DNA of 64,000 nucleotides from positions 3,348,001 to 3,412,000 of the forward strand of contig NZ_CP098604.1 of the NCBI RefSeq assembly GCF_024499015.1. Direction: 5' to 3'. The position numbers and the translations under genes were made by a program. Below, piece after piece: positions 56,496 to 64,000 of the stretch; within the stretch, counting starts at the first letter, position 1, and every line of letters starts with the position of its first letter. The notes beneath the pieces are model-generated. The model did no database searches. It was not told the DNA's origin and worked only from the letters and a program-made list of their open reading frames with translations. The DNA is from Xanthomonas hortorum pv. pelargonii (lineage in GTDB: Bacteria > Pseudomonadota > Gammaproteobacteria > Xanthomonadales > Xanthomonadaceae).

Positions 56496-56734
56496 AGTGG
56501 AGATGGTCGGTGTGCCTGGTTGCGAGCGGTGTCTGCGCGGGCCGATGGCGGGCAACCTGATCTGCTCTTTTCGATCCGAGCAAAATCCCCGCCATTACCA
56601 ACATCCCTTCATTAAATTGATGGTGATTTGGGGGATGCACTTACGCGCGATGAGGCTTTAATGGTCACGCGCAATCGCGCGCAGGGACGCTCGCTCAGGT
56701 CGGCAGGGCAGGGCAGGGCAGGGCTGTCGCGATG

Positions 56735-57613
56735 TCACTGCGGCCAGGCAAGTTCGGCCAGCACCGGATAGTGGTCTGACGGCAGCACGCCGCCGGGGCG
56801 CTGATCCAATGTGGAAAAGCGCGTCGGTGTGAGGCCGCGGAACAGGATCCAGTCGATGCGTCGGGTCGGGTGGGTGGTGAAGTCCTGGAAGGTTTTCTCC
56901 GGGCCTTGTCGCTTGGTCGCATGTGATCGCGCATCGCCAAGTACAGCGGTGAGCGTGCGGTAGGTGCCGTTGTCGGGATCGCTGTTGAAGTCGCCGGTCA
57001 CCACCACCGGAATGCCGGCAGGCAACGTTGCGATGCGTGACAGGATCACGCGTGCGCTGTGTTCGCGCGCTGCTTCGTCCTGGTCGCGGTGAGCGAAGTG
57101 GGTGTTGAACAGATAGAAGCGGCGCTTGTCGCTGCGGCGTTCGAACAGCGCCCAGGTGGCCATGCGCGGCAGGTCGGTGTTCCAACTGCTGCTGCCGGGA
57201 ATTTCAGGCGTTTCGGACAGCCAGAAGTCGCCCGATTCGACCACCGTCAGGACACTGCTGTCGTAGAACACGCCCATATGTTCGTCGCTGCCATCGGCGC
57301 GGCGGCCTTTACCGAACCAGCGGTAATCGGGTAATTGTGCTGCCAGATACTGCGCCTGTTCTTTCACCAACTCTTGCGTGCCGAAGACGTCGGGGTGCGC
57401 TTTTTCAATCAGCGCGACCATCGCCGTGCGGCGTACCTCCCAACGTTTGTCGCCTTCGGTATCCACCGGCACGCGCACGTTGAACGACATCACGCGCAGT
57501 GGTGCGGGCGCAGGCGCGGCCAATGCAGGCAATGCGATGCACAGCACTGCGATTGCAGCGAGCAAGCAACGTGACACGACGCGAATGGATTGGCGTGTGG
57601 ATTGGCGTGGCAT
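56735..57613 (-). CDS. Secreted endonuclease/exonuclease/phosphatase-family protein
   Basis: 292 aa from ATG 57613; an upstream in-frame TTG is less likely. A signal peptide ends near LAAPA. The EEP fold has RVMSFNVR, the Glu motif GTQEL, the GDFNSDP motif and the terminal SDHYPV, so the metal-dependent active site is complete. It may act on nucleic acids, phospholipids or sphingolipids outside the cytoplasm; the family does not decide which. Single gene, convergent with prc. Confidence 0.88.
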   Translation of the reverse strand: MPRQSTRQSIRVVSRCLLAAIAVLCIALPALAAPAPAPLRVMSFNVRVPVDTEGDKRWEVRRTAMVALIEKAHPDVFGTQELVKEQAQYLAAQLPDYRWFGKGRRADGSDEHMGVFYDSSVLTVVESGDFWLSETPEIPGSSSWNTDLPRMATWALFERRSDKRRFYLFNTHFAHRDQDEAAREHSARVILSRIATLPAGIPVVVTGDFNSDPDNGTYRTLTAVLGDARSHATKRQGPEKTFQDFTTHPTRRIDWILFRGLTPTRFSTLDQRPGGVLPSDHYPVLAELAWPQ

Positions 57614-57699
57614 ACAGGCGAATTCCTGATAAGGGCAGACTGCCAAGTCTAGTCAGCTGGCATGACCGATAGATCACTGTGCATCGCTGCATCGCAGGC

Positions 57700-57727
57700 T
57701 TGACGCCGCCGCGCATCGGCGTAGCAT
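57700..57727 (+). promoter_or_regulatory. Candidate sigma-70 promoter of nadM-Nudix
   Basis: TTGACG at 57700-57705, 16 bases, TAGCAT at 57722-57727. Transcription would start at about 57734, just before the leader hairpin. Confidence 0.5.
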
Positions 57728-57737
57728 TTGCAGCAAG

Positions 57738-57783
57738 CCAACGGATAGACCGCTGGCTGACCACTCAACCGTGAGGGATTCTC
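57738..57783 (+). promoter_or_regulatory. NAD-salvage leader element, copy 1 (before nadM-Nudix)
   Basis: Hairpin 57738-57744/57750-57756 with loop ATAGA; six of seven pairs form. The motif CGGATAGACCGCTGG is identical in copy 2 before nadV. The hairpin ends exactly 27 bases before the start codon in both. A candidate riboswitch or protein-binding RNA/DNA site. Confidence 0.6.
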
Positions 57784-58839
57784 ATGGCACCGCAGTACGA
57801 CTATCTCGTGTTTATTGGGCGTTTCGAGCCCTTTCATAACGGCCACGCCGCCGTCGCCCGCCACGCGCTGGGCAAGGCGAACAAGCTCATTGTGTTGATC
57901 GGCTCTGCCGACACGCCTCGCACCATTCGCAATCCGTGGACCGTTGCCGAACGCGCGGTGATGATCGAGTCCGCGTTGCCGGGCGAGAGCGACCGGTTGA
58001 TAGTGCGGCCATTGCGCGACCATCTTTATAACGAAAGCCTGTGGATCGCCGACGTGCAGCGCCAGGTGGCGGAAGCCGTGCATGCCGATGGCGGCACGCT
58101 CGATGCACGCATCGGCCTGATCGGCATGGACAAGGATGCCAGCAGTTATTACCTGCGTGAGTTTCCGCAGTGGCCGCTGGAAGATGTGCAGCACACCGCC
58201 ACGCTGTCGGCCACCGAGTTGCGCCGCTATCTGTTCGAAGCCGGCGAGATCGGTTTCCACGGTGGCTTGCTGATGTTGCGCGGCAATGTGCCGGCGCCGG
58301 TGTACGACATGCTGGAGGCGTTCCGGCGCAACTCCCCGAGCTATGTGCAGTTGGTGGCCGAGTACCGCTTCATCGAGCAATACCGCGCCGCGTGGAAGGA
58401 CGCGCCGTATGCGCCGACCTTCGTTACCACCGATGCGGTGGTCGTGCATTCGGGCCATGTGTTGCTGGTGCGTCGTCGCGCCGAGCCGGGTAAGGGGTTG
58501 TGGGCGTTGCCGGGTGGTTTCATCGGCCAGGACGAAGGTCTGCTGGACGGCTGCCTGCGCGAGCTGCGCGAGGAAACCCGGCTCAAGGTGCCGGTGCCGG
58601 TGCTCAAGGGGTCATTGCGGGGGCGCCAGGTGTTCGATCACCCCGAGCGCAGCCTGCGTGGACGCACCATCACCCATGCGTTCCATTTCGAATTTCCGGC
58701 CGGCGAGTTGCCCGCGGTACGCGGCGGCGACGATGCCGACAAGGCGCGCTGGATTCCGATCGCCGAAGTGATGGCGATGGGCCCGCGCTTGTACGAAGAC
58801 CATCTGCATATTCTTGAATTTTTCCTGGGCCGTGGTTGA
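57784..58839 (+). CDS. nadM: Bifunctional NMN adenylyltransferase / Nudix hydrolase
   Basis: 351 aa. The N-terminal nucleotidyltransferase domain has GRFEPFHNGH (HxGH motif) for NMN + ATP to NAD. The C-terminal Nudix domain (about residues 205-345) has a complete box (GGFIGQDEG then RELREE), probably hydrolysing ADP-ribose or oxidised/pyridine nucleotides. It is the same layout as the Synechocystis NadM-Nudix protein. It is followed by nicotinamide phosphoribosyltransferase, giving a two-step nicotinamide to NAD route. Its leader carries the shared hairpin. Confidence 0.95.
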   Translation: MAPQYDYLVFIGRFEPFHNGHAAVARHALGKANKLIVLIGSADTPRTIRNPWTVAERAVMIESALPGESDRLIVRPLRDHLYNESLWIADVQRQVAEAVHADGGTLDARIGLIGMDKDASSYYLREFPQWPLEDVQHTATLSATELRRYLFEAGEIGFHGGLLMLRGNVPAPVYDMLEAFRRNSPSYVQLVAEYRFIEQYRAAWKDAPYAPTFVTTDAVVVHSGHVLLVRRRAEPGKGLWALPGGFIGQDEGLLDGCLRELREETRLKVPVPVLKGSLRGRQVFDHPERSLRGRTITHAFHFEFPAGELPAVRGGDDADKARWIPIAEVMAMGPRLYEDHLHILEFFLGRG

Positions 58840-58921
58840 GAGCGACATCATCTGCTGCGTGCTGCTGCTGACTATCAAGCAGCCGCTCGCACCGTGTGTC
58901 GGCTTGAACCATGACCTCCCG

Positions 58922-58967
58922 CCGGCGGATAGACCGCTGGTTCACTCGACGCGAAGGAGCTTCCGTC
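58922..58967 (+). promoter_or_regulatory. NAD-salvage leader element, copy 2 (before nadV)
   Basis: Hairpin 58922-58928/58934-58940 with loop ATAGA; seven pairs including one G-U. One stem position differs from copy 1 in a way that keeps pairing (A-U versus G-U). It is 27 bases from the ATG, as in copy 1. Confidence 0.6.
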
Positions 58968-60371
58968 ATGCACTACCTCGATAACCTGCTGCTCAACACC
59001 GACAGCTACAAAGCCAGCCACTGGCTGCAATACCCGCCCGGCACCGATGCGGCGTTTTTCTATGTGGAATCGCGCGGTGGCGTGTACGACCAGACCGTGT
59101 TCTTCGGCCTGCAGTCGATCCTGAAAGAAGCCATCAACCGGCCGGTGACGCACGCCGATATCGACGATGCGAAGGAACTATTGGCCGCGCATGGCGAGCC
59201 GTTCAACGAAGCCGGCTGGCGCGATATCGTGGATCGTCTCGGCGGGCAGCTGCCGATCCGCATCCGCGCGGTGCCCGAAGGCGCAGTGGTGCCCACGCAC
59301 AACGTGTTGATGACGATCGAGTCCACCGACCCCAAGGCATTCTGGGTGCCGTCGTATCTGGAAACGCTGCTGTTGCGCGTGTGGTACCCGGTGACGGTGG
59401 CCACGGTGAGCTGGCAGGTGAAGCAGATCGTGCGCGATTATCTGCAGCGCACCAGCGACGATCCGGAAGGGCAGTTGCCGTTCAAGCTGCATGATTTTGG
59501 CGCGCGAGGGGTGTCCAGTCTTGGCTCGGCCGCGCTGGGCAGCGCGGCGCACCTGGTGAACTTCCTCGGTACCGATACCTTGTCGGCGTTGCTGCTGGCG
59601 CGTGCGCATTACCACACGCCGGTGGCGGGGTATTCGATTCCCGCCGCCGAGCACAGCACCATCACCAGCTGGGGGCGCGAGCGCGAGGTGGATGCGTATC
59701 GCAACATGCTCACGCAATTTGCACGGCCCGGTTCCATCGTGGCGGTGGTGTCCGACAGCTACGACATCTACCGCGCCATTCGCGAGCATTGGGGCACCAC
59801 CTTGCGCGAAGAGATCATCGCCTCCGGCGCGACGGTAGTGATCCGCCCCGATTCCGGCGACCCGGTGGATGTGGTCGAACAGTGCCTGCTGCTGCTGGAC
59901 GACGCCTTCGGCCATCAGCGCAACGGCAAGGGCTACAAGGTGCTCAATCATGTGCGGGTGATCCAGGGCGATGGCATCAATCCGCAATCGCTGCACGCCA
60001 TTCTCGAACGCATCACTGCCGCCGGATATGCCGCCGACAACGTCGCCTTCGGCATGGGCGGTGCGTTGCTGCAGAAGGTGGACCGCGATACGCAGAAGTT
60101 CGCGCTGAAGTGCTCGGCGGTGCGTGTGGACGGGCAATGGATCGATGTCTACAAGGACCCGATCACCGACAAGGGCAAGCAGAGCAAGCGTGGTCGATTG
60201 ACGCTATTGCGCGACCGCGGCGATGGCAGTTATCGCAGCGCCTTGCTCGACGAAGTGGCCGCCAGCGCCGGCAGCGAAGATGCGTTGGTGACGGTGTGGG
60301 AGAACGGCGTCATGCAGCAGGAGTGGACGTTGGAGCAGGTGCGCGCGCGTGCCGACGCTGCGCGTCGCTGA
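58968..60371 (+). CDS. nadV: Nicotinamide phosphoribosyltransferase
   Basis: 467 aa from ATG 58968 (GAAGGAG ribosome site). Type II phosphoribosyltransferase related to NAMPT/visfatin, converting nicotinamide and PRPP to NMN. Conserved segments are NTDSYKASHWLQYPPGT at the start, KLHDFGARGVSS, AAEHSTITSWG, VSDSYDIY and IRPDSGDPV. With NadM it allows direct nicotinamide salvage without deamidation. It ends 22 bases before the radical SAM gene. Confidence 0.94.
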   Translation: MHYLDNLLLNTDSYKASHWLQYPPGTDAAFFYVESRGGVYDQTVFFGLQSILKEAINRPVTHADIDDAKELLAAHGEPFNEAGWRDIVDRLGGQLPIRIRAVPEGAVVPTHNVLMTIESTDPKAFWVPSYLETLLLRVWYPVTVATVSWQVKQIVRDYLQRTSDDPEGQLPFKLHDFGARGVSSLGSAALGSAAHLVNFLGTDTLSALLLARAHYHTPVAGYSIPAAEHSTITSWGREREVDAYRNMLTQFARPGSIVAVVSDSYDIYRAIREHWGTTLREEIIASGATVVIRPDSGDPVDVVEQCLLLLDDAFGHQRNGKGYKVLNHVRVIQGDGINPQSLHAILERITAAGYAADNVAFGMGGALLQKVDRDTQKFALKCSAVRVDGQWIDVYKDPITDKGKQSKRGRLTLLRDRGDGSYRSALLDEVAASAGSEDALVTVWENGVMQQEWTLEQVRARADAARR

Positions 60372-60393
60372 CGTTCGGCGCGCAGGCAGCGTC

Positions 60394-61494
60394 ATGGACG
60401 CTTCCATCGACGAGGCTTCGTTGCTGTCTGCATCGCCGCTGTTGGCCGGGCTGCGCGCTGCGGCGCCCAGCCTGCGGCGGCGCGTGCCGCAGCAGCGCGA
60501 GACAAGCCGATGGCATGCGCTGCGCATCGGCGAGCGCGCGTATCGGGTGGCGTTGCCGATCACCTTTACGCCGTATGCGTCGGTGCGGCCGTGTTCGGCG
60601 CGCTGCGGTTTCTGTTCGGAAAACCTGCGCCAGCACGGCGGCGGCCTGGCCGCAGCGATGTTGCGTCCGGGGCCGGACTACTTCGCACAGTTGAGCGCTG
60701 CGTTGCAGCTGCTGCACAAGGTGCCGTTGTCGTATTCCTTGTCCGGGTTGGAGATGACCGACGATCCGGATTGGTTGCAGGCTTTGTTGCACACCTTGTC
60801 AACAACGCCCAACGGCCCGCGTGTGGAGCAGCGCGTGCTGTACAGCAATGGTGCCGGGTTTGCGCGTGCGCAAGGTGCGCAGTTGATCGATGCCTTGGTG
60901 GACTTCGGCCTGTCGTGGATCGAGCTGTCGCGTCACCACCCGCTGCAGGCGGGCAACGACGCGATCATGCGCTTTCGCCCCGACGAGCCGATTGCCGATA
61001 CGGCCACTTTCGCGCATACGGCACGAGGCATTGCGGCGCGCGTGCCGGTGCGACTGGTCTGCATCGTGCAACGCGGTGGTGTGGACAGTGCCGATGCCGT
61101 GGCGCAGTACATCGCGTGGGCGCGCAGCTGTGGCGCCAGCCAGGTGATCTTTCGCGAGTTGTCGCGTCTGGACGATGCGTATCGCAGCAATGGCACCTGG
61201 CGTTATATCGCGCAGCACCGCATCGGGATGGAGACCTTGTTGGCGCAGTGCATGCAGCAGCCGTGGTGGTCGCGTTGGCAAGCGGACGGCATGACCGAGG
61301 GCTATTACTTCTGGAATCTGCGCATGCGCAGTGAGGATGGCCTGGAAGTGGTGTTCGAAAGCGCCGACTACGCCGCCATGCACGCGCGGCATGCCACCGG
61401 CGACCTCTACAAGCTGGTGTTTTTCGCCAACGGCCGTCTGTGCGCAGGTTGGGATCCGGATGCCGATGTGCTGTGGGAGCCGGCCGATGGATGA
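60394..61494 (+). CDS. Radical SAM protein of unknown function
   Basis: 366 aa. The iron-sulfur motif is CSARCGFC (C67, C71, C74), preceded by an ITFTPYASVRP segment. A TIM-barrel-like body follows (LSYSLSGLEMTDD, VEQRVLYSNGAGF), with no extra Cys-rich SPASM domain evident. I do not recognise the subfamily. It follows nadV by 22 bases and overlaps the methyltransferase-nucleotidyltransferase gene by 8, so the three are probably co-transcribed. Substrate unknown; nucleotide or nucleic-acid modification is a guess from its neighbours. Confidence 0.85.
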   Translation: MDASIDEASLLSASPLLAGLRAAAPSLRRRVPQQRETSRWHALRIGERAYRVALPITFTPYASVRPCSARCGFCSENLRQHGGGLAAAMLRPGPDYFAQLSAALQLLHKVPLSYSLSGLEMTDDPDWLQALLHTLSTTPNGPRVEQRVLYSNGAGFARAQGAQLIDALVDFGLSWIELSRHHPLQAGNDAIMRFRPDEPIADTATFAHTARGIAARVPVRLVCIVQRGGVDSADAVAQYIAWARSCGASQVIFRELSRLDDAYRSNGTWRYIAQHRIGMETLLAQCMQQPWWSRWQADGMTEGYYFWNLRMRSEDGLEVVFESADYAAMHARHATGDLYKLVFFANGRLCAGWDPDADVLWEPADG

Positions 61495-62551
61495 ACTCGA
61501 TCAGCACAGCTGGTGGACGCCAACACCGGACGACCCGGCCTGGGTATTGCCAGACGATCTATGCGCCGCAGATCCGCTTGGCGGGCGCGACTGTGGCTGG
61601 GTCAACCAGATGCGCCCGTTCGTACGGCATTTTAGTGCGCCGGGGGAGCAGGTGTTCGATCCGTTCTGCGGTTTCGGCAGCACGCTGCTGGCGGCGGCGA
61701 TGGAAGGGCGCAACGCGCATGGCATGGAGATCGACCCTGCACGTGCGCAACTGGCGCGCACGCGCCTGCAACGGCATGGTGTGCACGCGTCGGTCGTGGT
61801 CGGCACGTTGGTCGACACCGCGCCTGCTGCGGCGATCGATCTGTGTCTGACCAACGTGCCGTATTTCGGTTGCCACTGGCGCGGCCAGGTAGTGCCTGGG
61901 CAGCTGTATGCCAGTGCCGATTACGCGGGCTATCTGTCCGGCATGCGTGCGGTATTGCATGCATTGCGAAAGCGGCTACGGCCGGATGGCTTCGGCGTGG
62001 CGATGGTGGAAAACGTCGTTGTCGGCGGGCGGGCGATCCCGCAGGCGTGGGATCTGGGGCGGATCCTCGCCAGCCTGTTCACGCTGCGCGAGGAACGGGT
62101 GCTGTGCTACCAGCGGCCGGGCGCAGCGCTGGCGCATGCCGGCACGCAGAGCAATCGCAGCCACGAATACGCATTGATTTTCCAGCATTGCCGTCCGCGG
62201 TTAGACCTGCAGCAGGCGGCGCAGTTGCTGCAGGCGGTGCGGGCGCAAGGCCTGCCGGTGGTGGTGCACGGGAGCTACGCGCGTTGGTTGGAGTCGCCGG
62301 ACTTGGTGCCCCAGGGCCCGGCCGATCTGGACCTGATCCTGCAAGCCGAGCAGCCACTGTGGGACCGCGTCACCGGTTGGCTGCAGGCGCAGGGATTCGC
62401 GTTGAGCCTGTGGGGCGAGCCGTGCCGGGCGCCGGTGGCGCTGGCCGCGGTGCGTGCGCACCACTATCTACGCGCCGAGCGCATCGGCGCAGACGGCAGC
62501 CGCCTGCAGCTGGACCTGCAATTGCCGGCGGATGAACCGCCGTTGCCCTGA
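61487..62551 (+). CDS. Methyltransferase-like / nucleotidyltransferase-like fusion
   Basis: 354 aa. Residues 40-215 form a DNA-methylase-type Rossmann domain with motif I FDPFCGFGSTLLAA, a GMEID acidic loop and catalytic-type TNVPYF (N-x-P-Y) at 122-127, as in N4-cytosine/N6-adenine or TRM11-like enzymes. Residues 250-345 resemble a minimal nucleotidyltransferase: GSYAR, then ADLDLIL with a DxD pair. I know of no named protein with this layout. It overlaps the radical SAM gene by 8 bases. Its target, DNA or RNA, is not decided by the sequence. Confidence 0.8.
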   Translation: MDELDQHSWWTPTPDDPAWVLPDDLCAADPLGGRDCGWVNQMRPFVRHFSAPGEQVFDPFCGFGSTLLAAAMEGRNAHGMEIDPARAQLARTRLQRHGVHASVVVGTLVDTAPAAAIDLCLTNVPYFGCHWRGQVVPGQLYASADYAGYLSGMRAVLHALRKRLRPDGFGVAMVENVVVGGRAIPQAWDLGRILASLFTLREERVLCYQRPGAALAHAGTQSNRSHEYALIFQHCRPRLDLQQAAQLLQAVRAQGLPVVVHGSYARWLESPDLVPQGPADLDLILQAEQPLWDRVTGWLQAQGFALSLWGEPCRAPVALAAVRAHHYLRAERIGADGSRLQLDLQLPADEPPLP

Positions 62552-62625
62552 TCCGGCAACGCCACGCCACGCGCACATGGGTTGCGGCTATGCTCTTGGC
62601 CGGTTTTGGATGCCGGAAATTTTCT

Positions 62626-63429
62626 ATGTCTTGTTCTTCCCTGATCGCGCGCACTGCGCTGCTTGGCGCGCTGGCAACCCTGGCTGGCTGCGGTGGCAGC
62701 AAGGGCGACACGATGCTGATGCGCGAGTCGTTCAACTCCGACGATACCTATTCGCGCAGTGTGGCGGCCACCTCGATGCAGGCTTGCGAGGCCGCGCGGC
62801 GCGTGTTGTTGAGCCAGGGCTACGCGGTCACGCGCGCCGATGCCGCAGGCGTGGAAGGCAGCAAGAACTTCCAGCTCAAGGAAGCCGACCAGAGCGAGCA
62901 GCTCAATCTGCGCATTTCCTGCGCCACGCAGGAGGGCGGCAAGGCGCAGGTGTTCGTCAGCGCGCTGCAGGATCGTTATGCACTGAAGAAGAGCTCGACC
63001 TCGGCCAGCGTGGGTGTTGGCGTGCTCGGCTCGTTGTCGCTGCCGGTGGGCAGCACCGGCGATTCGCTGGTGCGTGTGTCCACCACCACGGTGCAGGACG
63101 CGGCTTTCTACAAGCGCTTTTTCGAGCGCTTGAACTCGTATCTGCCCAATGTGACCCAGGCCGTGCCTGCCGCTGCGAGTGCGGCCCCCGCGCCAGTTGC
63201 ACCGCCACATCCGGCTGCGGCTACACCTGCGGCGGCACCCGTGCCGACCGCAGCGGCTGCAACGCCCGCGACTGCAGTGCCGGCCGCTGCCGCAACGTCT
63301 GCTTCCATAACAGTCGAACAGCCGCCGGTTGCGCCGCTACCGGTCGAGGCCCAGGATCCGCCCCCTGCACCTGCACCTGCATCCACGCCGATGAACGTGC
63401 CGCAGACCGAGCCCGCAACTCAGCCGTGA
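62626..63429 (+). CDS. DUF2242-like lipoprotein
   Basis: 267 aa from ATG 62626. A lipoprotein signal (TLAGC) precedes a globular part (about residues 25-175) with SFNSDDTYSR and ACEAARRVLLSQGY, which I associate with DUF2242. The last 85 residues are an Ala/Pro tail. Envelope-located; function unknown. Confidence 0.75.
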   Translation: MSCSSLIARTALLGALATLAGCGGSKGDTMLMRESFNSDDTYSRSVAATSMQACEAARRVLLSQGYAVTRADAAGVEGSKNFQLKEADQSEQLNLRISCATQEGGKAQVFVSALQDRYALKKSSTSASVGVGVLGSLSLPVGSTGDSLVRVSTTTVQDAAFYKRFFERLNSYLPNVTQAVPAAASAAPAPVAPPHPAAATPAAAPVPTAAAATPATAVPAAAATSASITVEQPPVAPLPVEAQDPPPAPAPASTPMNVPQTEPATQP

Positions 63430-63553
63430 CGTTAGAGTTCACGCTTCGCTCCGGAACCTGAATAGCCGGCTGCGCGCTTCACGTTGCGTTCTCGACCGAG
63501 CCGCGAGAGTGCAGCCATGACTCGCCGAGTGGGCGAGAACGACGGAGACCACG

Positions 63554-63934
63554 ATGAAGATGCGCAATTCCCTGCTGGGTATTTCCTTGATCAGCCTGAT
63601 GGCGACGAGCACCTTCGCGCAGGCCCAGACCCATTCGCGTCAGCACCGTTATACGGAAGCAGACGAAGGCCGCAAGTTCAATGACGGCACGCGCGTGCGC
63701 TGCCACAATGTCGAAGTGCAGAAGAATTCGACCGACCCCAATCGCGTCGGCGGCACCGTTGCAGGCGCAGTGGTTGGTGGTCTGCTGGGTAATCAGGTCG
63801 GTGGCGGTAACGGCAAGAAGCTGGCAACCGTGGCTGGTGCAGTCGCCGGCGGTGCTGCGGGCCGCACCATCCAGGGCAATCGTCAGCAAGCCAACGGCAA
63901 CCGTCAGGTCGAGCGCGTCTGCGAACGCCGCTGA
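63554..63934 (+). CDS. Glycine-zipper 2TM envelope protein
   Basis: 126 aa with a Sec signal peptide (cleavage near TFAQA). The middle holds a glycine-zipper pair (GGTVAGAVVGGLLGNQVGGG and LATVAGAVAGGAAGRTIQG) of the SlyB/Rick_17kDa type, expected to associate with the outer membrane. Two Cys residues flank the zipper and could pair. A terminator follows at 63956. Confidence 0.88.
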   Translation: MKMRNSLLGISLISLMATSTFAQAQTHSRQHRYTEADEGRKFNDGTRVRCHNVEVQKNSTDPNRVGGTVAGAVVGGLLGNQVGGGNGKKLATVAGAVAGGAAGRTIQGNRQQANGNRQVERVCERR

Positions 63935-63955
63935 AGGTGATGTATTGATTTTACG

Positions 63956-63980
63956 AGCCCCGGTCATGCCGGGGCTTTCT
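63956..63980 (+). terminator. Terminator after the glycine-zipper gene
   Basis: An 8-bp stem AGCCCCGG / CCGGGGCT with a 5-base loop, then TTTCT. Confidence 0.75.
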
Positions 63981-64000
63981 ACGTTTGAGGGTGCAGCGCC

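Noticed and set aside
56700..56724. GGGCA pentamer tandem repeats as a phase-variable tract
   Set aside because: The tract has only about four units and lies outside any coding sequence or promoter I could identify.

Overview
The window is GC-rich, densely coded DNA from a plant-associated Xanthomonas or a very close relative. The genus call rests on three things: a VirD4 coupling protein beside a zeta-toxin effector with a Gln-rich Xanthomonas VirD4-interacting (XVIPCD-type) tail, a plant-inducible-promoter (PIP) box in front of a polygalacturonase, and abundant GGGAATCGGGAATC-type intergenic repeats. No tRNA, rRNA, CRISPR array or complete insertion sequence was seen.

Layout. 1-5459: end of a GGDEF protein, an M1 aminopeptidase lipoprotein, a small lipoprotein, a HAD hydrolase and about 1 kb of gene-free DNA with nested palindromes. 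5460-14598: a XoxF-type (lanthanide-site) PQQ dehydrogenase cluster with a MoxJ-like protein fused to ankyrin repeats, a frameshifted cytochrome c, a YVTN beta-propeller, a class III ADH-like protein with an altered zinc site, and a TonB-dependent receptor. 14669-25022 (minus strand): a nine-gene phosphonate biosynthesis operon, preceded by 1.2 kb of AT-rich gene-free DNA. 26223-29483 (minus): a sigma-54 activator and a PfkB kinase. 29760-36019: mreB-mreC-mreD-mrdA-rodA. 36312-43183: a type IV secretion island with virD4, a triplicated-domain protein and a frameshifted zeta-toxin effector. 43571-56304: polygalacturonase, murein enzymes (MltB, RlpA, D,D-carboxypeptidase), an LpxR-like deacylase, a CsgG-like protein, ybeD-lipB-lipA and a tail-specific protease. 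56735-63934: a secreted EEP-fold hydrolase, two NAD-salvage genes (nadM-Nudix, nadV) with the same hairpin leader, a radical SAM protein, a methyltransferase-nucleotidyltransferase fusion and two small envelope proteins.

How the genes work together. The first cluster looks like a membrane-tethered alcohol (methanol) oxidation chain, since the dehydrogenase and three partners all carry lipoboxes; methanol from pectin would be a natural substrate for a plant pathogen. The phosphonate operon encodes PEP mutase, phosphonopyruvate decarboxylase and a phosphonoacetaldehyde-dehydrogenase-like enzyme, so phosphonoacetate is the expected intermediate. An AurF-type di-iron oxygenase, a cytidylyltransferase-like enzyme, an asparagine-synthetase-like amidotransferase, a methyltransferase and a TauE-type exporter would tailor and export it. 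I do not recognise this gene combination, and it is the best candidate for an undescribed system. Second is the NAD-salvage/radical SAM/methyltransferase set with its paired leader element.

Two probable single-base frameshifts (about 9500 and about 39550) break otherwise well-conserved genes and should be checked against raw reads.
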